Source: Syntrophothermus lipocalidus DSM 12680 (lineage in GTDB: Bacteria > Bacillota > Syntrophomonadia > Syntrophomonadales > Syntrophothermaceae). Taken from it: a stretch of DNA of 64,000 bases. Positions 10,415-19,574 of the stretch are shown here, in pieces. The notes below the pieces were generated by a model. It was not told the origin of the DNA. It was given only the letters and a program-made list of their open reading frames with translations, and ran no database searches. The stretch covers positions 868,001-932,000 of the forward strand of contig NC_014220.1 in assembly GCF_000092405.1 (NCBI RefSeq), given 5' to 3'. The position numbers were made by a program, and so were the translations under genes. Every line of letters begins with the position of its first letter. The stretch's first letter is position 1.

Positions 10415-12094
10415 ATGAGTAAGAAAGTGGTTATTGTGGGCGGGGTTGCCGGAGGAGCCAGTGCGGCTGCGCGCCTGAGAAGGCTCGATGAAGAGGCCCA
10501 CATCGTGATGTTTGAGCGAGGCGAGTACATCTCTTATGCTAACTGCGGCCTGCCCTACTATGTAGGCGGTGTCATACGGGACAGGAAAAAGCTCTTGGTA
10601 CAAACCCCCGAAGCGATGCGCCGGAGGTTCAACATCGATGTGCGCACTTTGAGTGAAGTCGTGCGCATATTGCCTGGGGAGAAAGAGGTGGAGGTCAAAA
10701 ACCTGGCCACTGGAGAGGCGTACAGGGAGAGCTATGATTACCTTGTTCTATCCCCCGGAGCCAGTCCGGTAGTTCCGGATATACCGGGGGCCAACCTGGA
10801 GAATGTCTTTACCATCCGTAACGTGCCGGACAGTGATGCTATTAAGGCCCACATCGAGACTCGAAAGCCTTCAACGGCGGTTGTTGTCGGTGGTGGTTTC
10901 ATTGGCTTGGAAATGGCAGAGGTCTTAATGGCCTGTGGTACCAAAGTAACGTTGGTGGAAGCCGATACTCAGGTAATGCGGGCTCTAGATCCTGAAATGG
11001 CGGCGATAGTCCATTGCTATTTACGTGACAACGGGGTAGACTTGCGCCTCGGCGACAAGTTAGTGTCTATAAAAGGTTCTTCTGGAGTGGAAGAGGTAGA
11101 GCTTGCCAGCGGAAAGACCTTGCCAGCAGAACTTGTCATTTTGGGGATAGGGGTTCGGCCTGAGGTCTGGCTGGCAAAGGAAGCGGGGCTAGAAATCGGC
11201 CCTACTGGCGGTATCCTAGTAGACGAGTACCTGCGTACCTCGGATCCTTTTATTTACGCGATAGGAGATGCGATTCAGGTCAAGGATTACGTTACTGGTC
11301 AAGATGTCCTGATTCCTCTCGCCGGACCTGCCAACAGACAAGGGAGGCTGGTTGCTGACACCATAGCCGGGCAGCCCACGCCATATAAAGGTAGCCAGGG
11401 AACTGCTATCGTAAAAATAATGGACATGGTAGTGGCGGTGACCGGGAGCAACGAGAAAACCCTGAACCGATTGGGACGTGAACACCTGGCCTGTCATACT
11501 CATCCCGCTCCCCACGCCACTTATTACCCGGGCGGGACCCCGATGGCCATGAAACTTATATTCTCACCGGGTGACGGGAAGGTGCTGGGAGCGCAGATCG
11601 TGGGCTATGAAGGGGTTGATAAACGTATCGATGTCCTGGCAACTGCGATAAGAGCAGGAATGACGGTTTTCGACCTGCAGGATTTGCAGTTGGCGTATGC
11701 TCCCCCATTTTCTTCCGCTAAGGATCCGGTGAATATGATCGGGTACGTTGCTGGTAATATGGTACAGGGTAATGTAGAGATAGCTCACTGGCATGAAGTT
11801 GACAAAAGACTGGCCCAGGGGGCGCTGCTTTTGGATGTTCGAACCAAGAGGGAAGTAGAAGACGGGGCAGTGCCAGGGGCCCTTAACATCCCCGTTGACA
11901 ACCTGCGCGAAAGGCTCAGTGAATTACCAAAAGACAAAGAGATTTTGGTTTATTGCCAAGTTGGCTTGAGGAGCTATATCGCTTATCGCATTTTGCGACA
12001 ACATGGATTCACAGCTAAAAGCATCAGCGGGGGCTACCGCACATACCATATGGTCGGCAAGGACAAGGCCTGCTTCGAGAGTGGTAACGCGTAG
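10415..12094 (+). CDS. CoA-disulfide reductase with C-terminal rhodanese domain
   Basis: FAD-dependent disulfide reductase of the CoADR/NADH oxidase/polysulfide reductase group fused to a rhodanese domain. 559 residues. FAD-binding GGVAGGASAAARLRRL at the N-terminus. The single active-site Cys of the family is in SYANCGLPYYVGG. Second nucleotide-binding block VVVGGGFIGLEMAEVL; FAD block YAIGDAI. The rhodanese part starts near residue 465 and has its active Cys in VYCQVGLRS. Such fusions reduce CoA disulfide, CoA persulfide or polysulfide; the substrate here is not decided by sequence. AGGAGGGG precedes ATG 10415. Confidence 0.92.
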   Translation: MSKKVVIVGGVAGGASAAARLRRLDEEAHIVMFERGEYISYANCGLPYYVGGVIRDRKKLLVQTPEAMRRRFNIDVRTLSEVVRILPGEKEVEVKNLATGEAYRESYDYLVLSPGASPVVPDIPGANLENVFTIRNVPDSDAIKAHIETRKPSTAVVVGGGFIGLEMAEVLMACGTKVTLVEADTQVMRALDPEMAAIVHCYLRDNGVDLRLGDKLVSIKGSSGVEEVELASGKTLPAELVILGIGVRPEVWLAKEAGLEIGPTGGILVDEYLRTSDPFIYAIGDAIQVKDYVTGQDVLIPLAGPANRQGRLVADTIAGQPTPYKGSQGTAIVKIMDMVVAVTGSNEKTLNRLGREHLACHTHPAPHATYYPGGTPMAMKLIFSPGDGKVLGAQIVGYEGVDKRIDVLATAIRAGMTVFDLQDLQLAYAPPFSSAKDPVNMIGYVAGNMVQGNVEIAHWHEVDKRLAQGALLLDVRTKREVEDGAVPGALNIPVDNLRERLSELPKDKEILVYCQVGLRSYIAYRILRQHGFTAKSISGGYRTYHMVGKDKACFESGNA

Positions 12095-12287
12095 TAGTAT
12101 CTTTTCTTGCCAATCCCCACCATGGTCGTTCAGCGCGCCGGTGTAGTAAAATGGAACGTGTGGTGTGTGATTTCACAGGCGGGAACAAATGGCAAGGCTT
12201 TTAGGCGTAGAAGATTAGAGAAGTTTTGAACGGCAACCATTAGAAAAACATGGCGAGTGCTGACGATAGGGGAGGGCAAAAAGCATC

Positions 12288-12635
12288 ATGGAACTGTATC
12301 CACAGTGTCGCTTCTGTGAGGTTGAAAGCTTTTGCCGTAAGACCCAGGATGAGTGTGATGTTTATCACCATTATTATGGATGGGAAACCCAAACATCCAC
12401 TTCTGATGCTAGATATTGGAAGACCTACGAAAACACTGGGTGGATTAACCGCTTCACAGGAGAGGTAATCAGGGTCATCCACGGCGACTTCATGGCTCAA
12501 GTTACTGTAAGATTCGGAGAGAACCAACATATTACTGGGGTAATACCAGTACAGGAGATGGACAGGATGAAAATCAGAGAAGGCGATGTCGCAACTGTCG
12601 TGGTGAAAGCTATCGACATAGTTGTAACGAAGTAG
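12288..12635 (+). CDS. Small protein: N-terminal Cys cluster plus MOP/TOBE-like domain
   Basis: 115 residues. The first 25 carry a cysteine-rich stretch (CRFCEVESFCRKTQDEC) of the metal-binding kind. From about residue 52 the pattern INRFTGEVIRVIHGDFMAQVT to GDVATVVVKAIDIVV fits the molybdate-binding MOP (TOBE) fold found in molbindins and ModE/ModC. This assignment is by pattern only. Start ATG 12288 after GGGGAGGG. No molybdate transport or cofactor gene is adjacent. A strong terminator follows. The 193 bases before it show nothing I can name. Confidence 0.7.
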   Translation: MELYPQCRFCEVESFCRKTQDECDVYHHYYGWETQTSTSDARYWKTYENTGWINRFTGEVIRVIHGDFMAQVTVRFGENQHITGVIPVQEMDRMKIREGDVATVVVKAIDIVVTK

Positions 12636-12650
12636 CTCTGATTTAGAAAC

Positions 12651-12687
12651 CGTTCCTGCTTTTCCCGCCGACAGGAACGTTTTTTTT
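12651..12687 (+). terminator. Intrinsic terminator after the MOP-like gene
   Basis: CGTTCCTG (12651-12658) pairs with CAGGAACG (12672-12679), followed by eight T. Confidence 0.92.
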
Positions 12688-12768
12688 GATCTGTTGGTTA
12701 TCCAGTCTTCGGCTTGCTTAGCCTCGAGGGATTCCCGGCAATATTTTAGGAAAGGGGGAACTTATGAA

Positions 12769-13167
12769 ATGGATGAGCACGAGATCTTCACCGGTCTTGA
12801 AGACGTTAAGCTAACACTTTTTGATAGCACGGAATGGCGAGAGATCTGTAACCGGGAAAACTCTATCGGACCTGAAGCTCTGCTGGAAGAGATACTCGAC
12901 AAGAGAGTGTGGAGTAACGTAGAAATACTCTGGGTGGTAAAGAGGATGTTGTTTTATTACGGGTCCAAAGACAGCGTTCTAAAGAAGGCTCCGCCCGAAA
13001 GGCTACTCCTCAACATGGCTGCGGTGCTCCGGGTGTTGTACATGTTTGTAGACTACACCAACCCCGAGCTAGATGACAACATCCGTTCTTATATTTCGAG
13101 CAAGCTGACCGATGCTACATGGGGCATTAATCAACGGACCCGGCAGTATTTGCGCAAGCGCGATTGA
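12769..13167 (+). CDS. Hypothetical protein, 132 residues
   Basis: Not recognised. Acidic N-terminus (MDEHEIFTGLEDVKLTLFD), then helical segments, and a basic C-terminus (NQRTRQYLRKRD). No signal peptide, and no convincing membrane segment although LLLNMAAVLRVLYMFV is hydrophobic. Start ATG 12769 is set by GGAAAGGGGG at 12749-12758. Terminators on both sides suggest a single-gene unit, but I found no clear promoter. Confidence 0.75.
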   Translation: MDEHEIFTGLEDVKLTLFDSTEWREICNRENSIGPEALLEEILDKRVWSNVEILWVVKRMLFYYGSKDSVLKKAPPERLLLNMAAVLRVLYMFVDYTNPELDDNIRSYISSKLTDATWGINQRTRQYLRKRD

Positions 13168-13182
13168 TGTGTCTCGCTTTGG

Positions 13183-13220
13183 AAGCCGCCTTTTCCTCGC
13201 GAAGGCGGCTTTTTTGTTTC
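13183..13220 (+). terminator. Intrinsic terminator
   Basis: AAGCCGCCTT (13183-13192) pairs with AAGGCGGCTT (13202-13211), followed by a T-rich run. Ends the 132-residue hypothetical gene. Confidence 0.93.
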
Positions 13221-13365
13221 CTCAATAGCCAAACAATATCGCCGCGGTCCGGCACAAAATCTTCCGTTACCACAGTTCTTTTCCCACTGGACAACCGGTA
13301 TCTGCTTCACTGTGAATGATCCCGGCATGTTTACTGAAGCTGGAGGGTTGAAAGAAACCAGTGTT

Positions 13366-13411
13366 GCTTGGCCAGCGAGAAGACGACAGGCGATACGCAA
13401 GCTGGCCAAGC
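13366..13411 (+). repeat. 11-bp inverted repeat in the P-ATPase leader
   Basis: GCTTGGCCAGC (13366-13376) and GCTGGCCAAGC (13401-13411) are perfectly complementary around a 24-base loop. It lies about 150 bases before the ATPase start, in a 396-base gap (13168-13563) that otherwise holds only the terminator above. There is no T-run, so it is not a terminator; an operator or leader hairpin is possible. Confidence 0.55.
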
Positions 13412-13563
13412 TTGTTTACCGGGAACGTTGTGCGTGTCTCTTTTATCAAGGCCCATCAGCTTCTTGTTTTTTCAGCAGAAGCTTCGAGTGCTCCGCTGTC
13501 GATTCTTTTCCTGCCCCGCGACGAATAATATTTTGTCAGAGCGAGGAAGAGGGGTGGGGAAAT

Positions 13564-16278
13564 ATGTTCGAGGTTGCATGGCATGAACAACCGTGGCCTG
13601 AAGTAGTCCGTCGATTGAGAACCGACTTCAAGAAGGGGCTGTCGTCCAGAGAAGCCGAGAAGAGGTTGAGGGACGGACTTAACAAAATAGATCAGGAAAA
13701 ACGGGGCAGTCCTTTGAAAAAGTTCATCGGGCAGTTCACCGACACGATGGTCCTGGTCTTGCTCGCGGCCACAGTGGTGTCAGGGCTGCTGGGAGAAATG
13801 GTGGACGCGGTCACCATTCTTGCTATAGTAATAGTCAACGCCGTTTTGGGTTTTATTCAGGAGTACCGGGCTGAGAGATCGTTAGAAGTGATAAAAAAGA
13901 TGTCTTCTCCCGTTGCTACAGTGATTCGGGACGGACGCAAGCAAAAGATTATGGCTGAAAAACTGGTTCCCGGAGATGTAGTGGTCTTAGAAACCGGAGA
14001 TCGAGTTCCGGCTGACCTTAGATTGATTGAAACCTACAGTCTCGAGATCGAAGAATCAGCCTTGACCGGGGAATCGGTTCCGGTGAACAAAACGGCGGAT
14101 GTTATTCTACCTGTAAACATACCCTTGGCAGAGATGGCCAACCGGGCTTTTATGGGGACGGTAGTAACCAGGGGGAGAGGGAAAGGGGTGGTTGTGGCCA
14201 CCGGAATGAAGACGGTTATGGGAGAGATAGCCTTCATGATGAAGGTGTCGCGTCCAGAGCCAACTCCCTTGCAAGCGAAGCTGGACCAATTAGGTAATAC
14301 CCTCATAGTGCTCTGTATTGGCGTTTGTATATTCGTATCGATACTGGGAATAGTCCGAGGGGAGCCACCGTTGTCGATGTTCATGGCCGGGGTCAGCCTG
14401 GCGGTAGCGGCCATACCAGAAGGGCTGCCAGCAGTGGTTACCGTGGTTTTGGCTTTGGGGGTTCAGCGTATGGCCAGGCGCAACGCCGTGGTAAGAAAAC
14501 TGTCGGCAGTAGAAACTTTGGGCTGTACCACCATAATCTGTTCTGACAAAACCGGTACCTTAACCCAAAACCAGATGACCGTAAAAAGGATTGCTACCTG
14601 GGAGCAAGAAGCTACAATTACCGGCGAAGGGTATAGTTTAGAAGGACGGTTCATGGCTGGCCAAAGGGTATTAGATGCTTTAGCGAACAATGCCGTGTCT
14701 TTGTTGATAAAGTGTGCCTACCACTGTAATCATGCCGAAATAGACCTGGAGAACCGTGAACAGGTGCTTTATGGAGATCCTACCGAAGGGGCGTTACTAG
14801 TTATGGCCTTAAAGGCGGGCTACAAGGGATCGAGGGATGTAGTAAGAGAAGTTCCCTTCGATTCCGAGCGTAAGCTTATGACCGTGGTAGTGGCAGGAGA
14901 CAACGGTTTTAGGGTTTACGTTAAAGGAGCCTTAGACGTTCTCTTGGATCGGTGTTCCAGAATCGCTCGCCAAGCTGGTACCGCAGTGTTGACAGATGAA
15001 GTCAGAAAACGGTTTCTTGGCTTGCAGCAAGAGTGGGCCCAGGAAGCTTATAGGGTTCTAGCTTTTGCTTACAAGGACCTAAGTGAAGCTGAACTGGAAG
15101 TTTCCGATGATGCCGCCCTGGAAAATGACCTGATTCTACTAGGAGTTGGAGGTATGGTGGATCCTCCGAGGCCGCAAGCACGCACGTCGGTATCCAGGTG
15201 TTTGCGAGCTGGTATTATTCCGGTAATGATAACTGGGGATTATCCGGCCACCGCTTTAGCTGTCGCCAAAAGCGTAGGTATTACTACGAAAGAACAGGTG
15301 ATAGCCGGATCCGAAATTGACCAGTTAACCGACAAGGAGCTGGTCAATTGTGCCGAAACCGTTAGGGTATTCGCGCGGGTTTCGCCGCAGCACAAGTTTC
15401 GTATAGTTAAGGCGTTGAAGAAAGCGGGACACGTGGTAGCTATGACCGGTGACGGGGTGAATGACGCGCCGGCTGTTAAGGAAGCCGATATAGGGATTGC
15501 CATGGGAATTAACGGTACCGAGATTACCAAAGAAGCTTCGTGTATGGTATTGGCTGACGATGATTTTTCAACGATTGAAGCTGCTGTTCATGAGGGGCGG
15601 GCTATTTATGACAACATCCGCAAGTTTGTGCGTTATCTGTTGGGATGCAACGTCGGGGAAGTCCTAACCATGTTTTTGGCCGCTGTGTTGGGGATGCCGT
15701 TGCCCTTGCTTCCCATCCAGATTCTTTGGGTAAACTTGGTTACGGACGGGCTACCGGCAATGGCTCTGGGGGTTGAGCCACCTGAACCAGGGGTTATGAA
15801 GAGGAAGCCTCGTCCTAAGAATGAGAGTTTATTTGCCCGCGGTTTAGGTTTGGGAATTCTGGGGCGCGGGTTGTTTATCAGTTTGACGACTCTGGTCATT
15901 TTTACCGTCGGTATAGTCTGCGGGAAATTGGCGGGACAGGTCGACCTGGCCTTGGCCCGAACCATGGCCTTTACTTACCTGGTTGCGGCTCAGTTGTTTT
16001 ACGTGCTCGAGTGTCGTTCGGAACAGTTCACTCCCTTTGAAATCGGATTTTTCGGTAACAAATTTCTCATAGCAGCGATTCTCTCCTCTGCCATGCTTCA
16101 GGGATTGGCGGTTTATTCTCACCGGTTGCAGCCGGTATTTGACACAGTACCGCTTTGTCCTTGGCAATGGCTGATGATACTGGGACTGGCGGGAAGCAAG
16201 ATGTGCTACCAAGCTGTAAAAACGGTCTTTTCAAGAAAGCTTTTACTTTATGAGAATTATGCTAAAATTAGAGCTTAA
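13564..16278 (+). CDS. Calcium-transporting P-type ATPase (P2A, SERCA/PMR1 type)
   Basis: ATP-driven cation pump, probably Ca2+ export. About 904 residues, normal for P2A. N-terminal cation ATPase domain, TGES actuator motif, PEGLPAVVT in transmembrane helix 4 (a Ca2+-site motif), phosphorylated Asp in DKTGTLTQNQMT near residue 328, and the hinge TGDGVNDAPAVK. The C-terminal membrane half includes NLVTDGLPAMALG. Start ATG 13564 has GGGTGGGGA before it and begins at the conserved domain; an in-frame extension of 84 codons upstream has no family similarity that I can see. The metal could also be Mn2+. Confidence 0.92.
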   Translation: MFEVAWHEQPWPEVVRRLRTDFKKGLSSREAEKRLRDGLNKIDQEKRGSPLKKFIGQFTDTMVLVLLAATVVSGLLGEMVDAVTILAIVIVNAVLGFIQEYRAERSLEVIKKMSSPVATVIRDGRKQKIMAEKLVPGDVVVLETGDRVPADLRLIETYSLEIEESALTGESVPVNKTADVILPVNIPLAEMANRAFMGTVVTRGRGKGVVVATGMKTVMGEIAFMMKVSRPEPTPLQAKLDQLGNTLIVLCIGVCIFVSILGIVRGEPPLSMFMAGVSLAVAAIPEGLPAVVTVVLALGVQRMARRNAVVRKLSAVETLGCTTIICSDKTGTLTQNQMTVKRIATWEQEATITGEGYSLEGRFMAGQRVLDALANNAVSLLIKCAYHCNHAEIDLENREQVLYGDPTEGALLVMALKAGYKGSRDVVREVPFDSERKLMTVVVAGDNGFRVYVKGALDVLLDRCSRIARQAGTAVLTDEVRKRFLGLQQEWAQEAYRVLAFAYKDLSEAELEVSDDAALENDLILLGVGGMVDPPRPQARTSVSRCLRAGIIPVMITGDYPATALAVAKSVGITTKEQVIAGSEIDQLTDKELVNCAETVRVFARVSPQHKFRIVKALKKAGHVVAMTGDGVNDAPAVKEADIGIAMGINGTEITKEASCMVLADDDFSTIEAAVHEGRAIYDNIRKFVRYLLGCNVGEVLTMFLAAVLGMPLPLLPIQILWVNLVTDGLPAMALGVEPPEPGVMKRKPRPKNESLFARGLGLGILGRGLFISLTTLVIFTVGIVCGKLAGQVDLALARTMAFTYLVAAQLFYVLECRSEQFTPFEIGFFGNKFLIAAILSSAMLQGLAVYSHRLQPVFDTVPLCPWQWLMILGLAGSKMCYQAVKTVFSRKLLLYENYAKIRA

Positions 16279-16310
16279 GAACAGCACAAGCTGAGCGGAG
16301 GATGGAGCCT

Positions 16311-17159
16311 GTGAGATTTACGAAGATGCACGGATTGGGTAATGACTTTATCGTAATCGAAGCCGAAAAAAGCGAGCTCTCGCCTGAGGATTATTCCAGA
16401 ACAGCGATCAAGCTATGCGATCGCCACTTCGGGATCGGGGGCGACGGTTTGGTCATAGTGGGGAAAGACCGGGAGTTAGACGTTTTTATGAGGATATTTA
16501 ACCCCGATGGTTCAGAACCGGAGATGTGCGGGAATGCCATTCGCTGTGTATCCAAGTTCGTTTGGGAAAGAGGACTCGTTTCCACGACCAGGATATCGGT
16601 GAATACTCTGGCCGGCCCGCGTTATCCTGAGGTCATACTAAAGAACGGAGAGGTAGAAAAGGTCAGGGTGGATATGGGGGAACCGATTCTGGAAAGAAGC
16701 TTGATTCCGATGCTAGGAAGCCCGGGTAAGGTAGTCGGCGAGGAGTTGGACACCACGGCCGGGCGGTTTCGGATTACGGCGGTGTCTATGGGCAATCCCC
16801 ACTGTGTGGTGTTTGTGGATGAGTTCTCCTCTGTCCCTGTCAGTGAATGGGGGCCAGTGCTCGAAAACCACCCGGTTTTCCCAAGCAGGACAAATGTGGA
16901 GTTCGCTAAGATCGAGGACGAAAACACGGTGAGCATGCGGGTATGGGAGCGCGGTGCAGGCGAGACCTTGGCCTGCGGTACCGGGGCTTGCGCAACTTTG
17001 GTAGCTTCTTACCTGAACGACCTTACCGGGCGCCGGGCTACCGTGCGGCTGAAAGGCGGAGAGCTGATAATCGAATGGGACCCGGACAACAACCATGTTT
17101 ACATGACCGGGGAAGCCAAGGAGGTTTTTACCGGTGAGGTCGATTTAAGAAAGCTTTAG
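16311..17159 (+). CDS. dapF: Diaminopimelate epimerase
   Basis: Converts LL- to meso-diaminopimelate for lysine and peptidoglycan. About 282 residues. Two catalytic cysteines: one in EPEMCGNAIRC and one in ACGTGACA; the N-terminal FTKMHGLGNDF block is typical. I prefer GTG at 16311, nine bases after GGAGG, over ATG at 16302, which touches that site. It is followed 14 bases later by the LL-diaminopimelate aminotransferase gene, which makes its substrate. Confidence 0.95.
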   Translation: MRFTKMHGLGNDFIVIEAEKSELSPEDYSRTAIKLCDRHFGIGGDGLVIVGKDRELDVFMRIFNPDGSEPEMCGNAIRCVSKFVWERGLVSTTRISVNTLAGPRYPEVILKNGEVEKVRVDMGEPILERSLIPMLGSPGKVVGEELDTTAGRFRITAVSMGNPHCVVFVDEFSSVPVSEWGPVLENHPVFPSRTNVEFAKIEDENTVSMRVWERGAGETLACGTGACATLVASYLNDLTGRRATVRLKGGELIIEWDPDNNHVYMTGEAKEVFTGEVDLRKL

Positions 17160-17173
17160 GAGGGGTATAGGAA

Positions 17174-18346
17174 GTGAAAGAGAACCAGGCAATGCAAAAA
17201 CTGCCACCGTATCTCTTTGCCAGGATCGAAAAGAAGATCGAAGAGGCTCGTGAGCAGGGAGTAGACGTCATCAGCTTAGGCATAGGAGACCCGGACCGAC
17301 CTACTCCGCCTCACATAATAGAACGGATGGAACAAGCTATTAAGGATCCGGCCAATCACCAGTACCCGAGTTCTGTAGGAATGCTTAGGTTCCGAGAGGC
17401 CGTGGCATCCTGGTTTCTTGATCGTTTCGGGGTTGAACTGGACCCGAAATCGGAAATAGTATCCTTGTTAGGTTCAAAAGAAGGCATAGCCCACATATCT
17501 TTTTGTTTTGTCGATCCGGGAGATGTGAGCCTGGTACCCGACCCTGGTTATCCGGTCTATAATATAGGTGCAATCTTGGCTGGAGCAGAACCTTATCAGA
17601 TGCCGCTTACAGCCGAGAATCGGTTTTTGCCTGCCCTTGAAGATATACCGCAAGAAAAAGCCAAAAGAGCGAAGTTGATGTTCTTAAATTATCCGAACAA
17701 CCCGACCGGTGCCGTGGCCGATGCTGAGTTCTTCAAAAAAGTGGTTGAATTTGCTCGGTATTACGATATCCTGGTATGTCACGACCACGCCTATTCCGAG
17801 ATCGCTTTTGACGGGTTCAAGCCCATCAGTTTTCTGGAAGTGGAAGGGGCGAGGAGCGTCGGCATCGAGTTCCACTCGTTGTCGAAGACTTTTAATATGA
17901 CCGGATGGAGAATAGGCTGGGCGTGTGGAAACAGGGACGCGGTTGAGGTTTTAACCAGGTTCAAGTCTAACGTGGATTCCGGGGTGTTCCAGGCTGTTCA
18001 GGAAGCAGGGATAGCCGCGTTGGAAGGGCCACAAGACTGTGTCGAGGCTATGCGGAACCTGTATCAAAGAAGACGCGATGTGGTGATCGAGGGGTTAAAC
18101 GAGATGGGGTGGAGGCTGGAGCCTCCTAAAGGGAGTATTTACGTGTGGGCTCCGGTGCCCAAAGGGTATACTTCTGCTAGCTTCGCTGAACTGGTATTAG
18201 AAAAGGCGGGGGTTATCATCACTCCTGGGACCGGATACGGGGATTACGGAGAGGGTTACTTCAGGATCGCTCTTACCGTAGAGGAGGACCGGCTCAGAGA
18301 AGCTCTACAGAGGATGCATGATGCATTGGGGAAGGTCGAGTTTTAA
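17174..18346 (+). CDS. dapL: LL-diaminopimelate aminotransferase
   Basis: PLP enzyme that makes LL-diaminopimelate directly from tetrahydrodipicolinate and glutamate, bypassing the succinylase and acetylase steps. 390 residues, fold-type I. N-terminal [15 protein letters not shown], then [10 protein letters not shown], and the PLP-binding Lys in [16 protein letters not shown]. Adjacency to dapF supports DapL over a general aspartate aminotransferase; the exact substrate is inferred. GTG start with AGGAGGGG upstream. Confidence 0.88.
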   Translation: MKENQAMQKLPPYLFARIEKKIEEAREQGVDVISLGIGDPDRPTPPHIIERMEQAIKDPANHQYPSSVGMLRFREAVASWFLDRFGVELDPKSEIVSLLGSKEGIAHISFCFVDPGDVSLVPDPGYPVYNIGAILAGAEPYQMPLTAENRFLPALEDIPQEKAKRAKLMFLNYPNNPTGAVADAEFFKKVVEFARYYDILVCHDHAYSEIAFDGFKPISFLEVEGARSVGIEFHSLSKTFNMTGWRIGWACGNRDAVEVLTRFKSNVDSGVFQAVQEAGIAALEGPQDCVEAMRNLYQRRRDVVIEGLNEMGWRLEPPKGSIYVWAPVPKGYTSASFAELVLEKAGVIITPGTGYGDYGEGYFRIALTVEEDRLREALQRMHDALGKVEF

Positions 18347-18388
18347 TCAGGCCGTAACTACAAGTACTATACCTAGGAGCTGACTATA

Positions 18389-19270
18389 GTGACGATTAGA
18401 AGTATGACGGGATTTGGTCGGGCTGATGTATCCGACGACTTTTACCGGGTGACCTGCGAAGTTAAAGGCGTTAACCATCGTTTTTTTGACCTACATATCA
18501 GACTCTCCCGGAGATATGCGGGTTTAGAAGACCGGATTCGGGAGCAGGTCAAGAGGCACGTAATCAGAGGTCGAATCGAGATGAGCCTTAACGTCGAGCG
18601 GATTGGCGAGGCCGAACGGAGCCTGAAAGTTGACAAAGGTTTGGCGATGGCTTATCATAAATCCTTGATAGAATTGGCAGAATATCTAGGGATTTCATCC
18701 GATTTCTCGGTAATCGACGTCTTCAAACTTCCAGAAGTCTTCAACTTGGAAGACGAAACCGAGGACATGGACGCTGTGTGGCGGACTATAACCAGGGCTG
18801 TCGATGAGGCCCTTTTGCTCTTGTTGGGAATGAGGGAGAGGGAGGGCGAGAATCTTAGGCAGGATATCCTTTCACGTAACCAACAGATAAAGACAATGGT
18901 AGACAAAATAGAAGAGCAGGCAGCCGTTATTCCTAAGGAGTACGCTGATAGGTTGAGAATAAGGGTACAAGAACTTTTGCCTGACATGAGGCTTGACGAG
19001 AACAGGATATACCAGGAAATCGCACTCTTTGCCGACAGGGTTAACATCACAGAAGAGATTGTAAGGTTAAGGAGCCATATAGAACAACTGACGGGTCTAT
19101 TGGCTGCGGGAGGCGCCGTAGGCAGGACAGGTGATTTTTTGTTGCAGGAGATGTTTCGGGAGATAAACACTATCGGTTCCAAGGCCAATAACCTGCTGGT
19201 CAGCCAGTTGGTGGTTGGGGTTAAAGCCGAATTGGAGAAGATGCGAGAACAATTTCAGAACATAGAATGA
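18389..19270 (+). CDS. YicC family protein (endoribonuclease family)
   Basis: 293 residues. N-terminal SMTGFGRA and the C-terminal [15 protein letters not shown] match the YicC N-terminal and DUF1732 blocks. E. coli YicC is reported to act as an endoribonuclease; the role here is inferred. GTG start at 18389. Upstream of remA-gmk-rpoZ, a common Firmicutes order. Confidence 0.9.
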   Translation: MTIRSMTGFGRADVSDDFYRVTCEVKGVNHRFFDLHIRLSRRYAGLEDRIREQVKRHVIRGRIEMSLNVERIGEAERSLKVDKGLAMAYHKSLIELAEYLGISSDFSVIDVFKLPEVFNLEDETEDMDAVWRTITRAVDEALLLLLGMREREGENLRQDILSRNQQIKTMVDKIEEQAAVIPKEYADRLRIRVQELLPDMRLDENRIYQEIALFADRVNITEEIVRLRSHIEQLTGLLAAGGAVGRTGDFLLQEMFREINTIGSKANNLLVSQLVVGVKAELEKMREQFQNIE

Positions 19271-19274
19271 TTAC

Positions 19275-19305
19275 AGGAGGTGGAACCCCGCATAGCGGGG
19301 GCGTT
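19275..19305 (+). promoter_or_regulatory. Shine-Dalgarno separated from the remA start by a hairpin
   Basis: AGGAGG at 19275-19280 is 25 bases from ATG 19306, too far for normal use. Between them CCCCGC (19286-19291) pairs with GCGGGG (19295-19300) around loop ATA. If folded, the effective spacing is 10 bases. This decides the start choice for remA. Confidence 0.65.
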
Positions 19306-19572
19306 ATGGAGATAAGGCTAGTTAACATTGGTTTTGGGAACATAGTAGCAGCCAACCGGATCGTGGCCATAGTGAGCCCCGAATCAGCTCCGATCAAGCG
19401 TATAATTCAAGAGGCCCGGGAAAAAGGGGTATTAATCGATGCTACCTACGGTCGTCGTACGCGGGCAGTTATAATCGTAGACAGCGGGCATGTGGTTCTT
19501 TCCGCGGTACAACCAGAAACCGTGGCCAACCGTCTCTCGGTCAAGGAAACTACCAGTGCGGAAGAGGAATAG
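19306..19572 (+). CDS. remA: RemA family extracellular-matrix regulator (DUF370)
   Basis: Small DNA-binding regulator; in Bacillus RemA activates biofilm matrix and osmoprotection genes. 88 residues from ATG 19306, the usual family size, and the conserved start is [14 protein letters not shown] with [13 protein letters not shown] next. An in-frame ATG at 19267, overlapping the yicC stop, would add 13 residues unlike the family and has no ribosome binding site. The true site is separated from 19306 by a hairpin (see the entry at 19275). Confidence 0.9.
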   Translation: MEIRLVNIGFGNIVAANRIVAIVSPESAPIKRIIQEAREKGVLIDATYGRRTRAVIIVDSGHVVLSAVQPETVANRLSVKETTSAEEE

Positions 19573-19574
19573 GC

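Noticed and set aside
13312-13563. 84-codon N-terminal extension of the P-type ATPase
   Set aside because: It crosses the inverted repeat, is not like the family, and ATG 13564 has its own ribosome binding site.
19267-19305. ATG 19267 as the remA start, overlapping the yicC stop
   Set aside because: No ribosome binding site before it, and the added 13 residues are unlike the RemA family.
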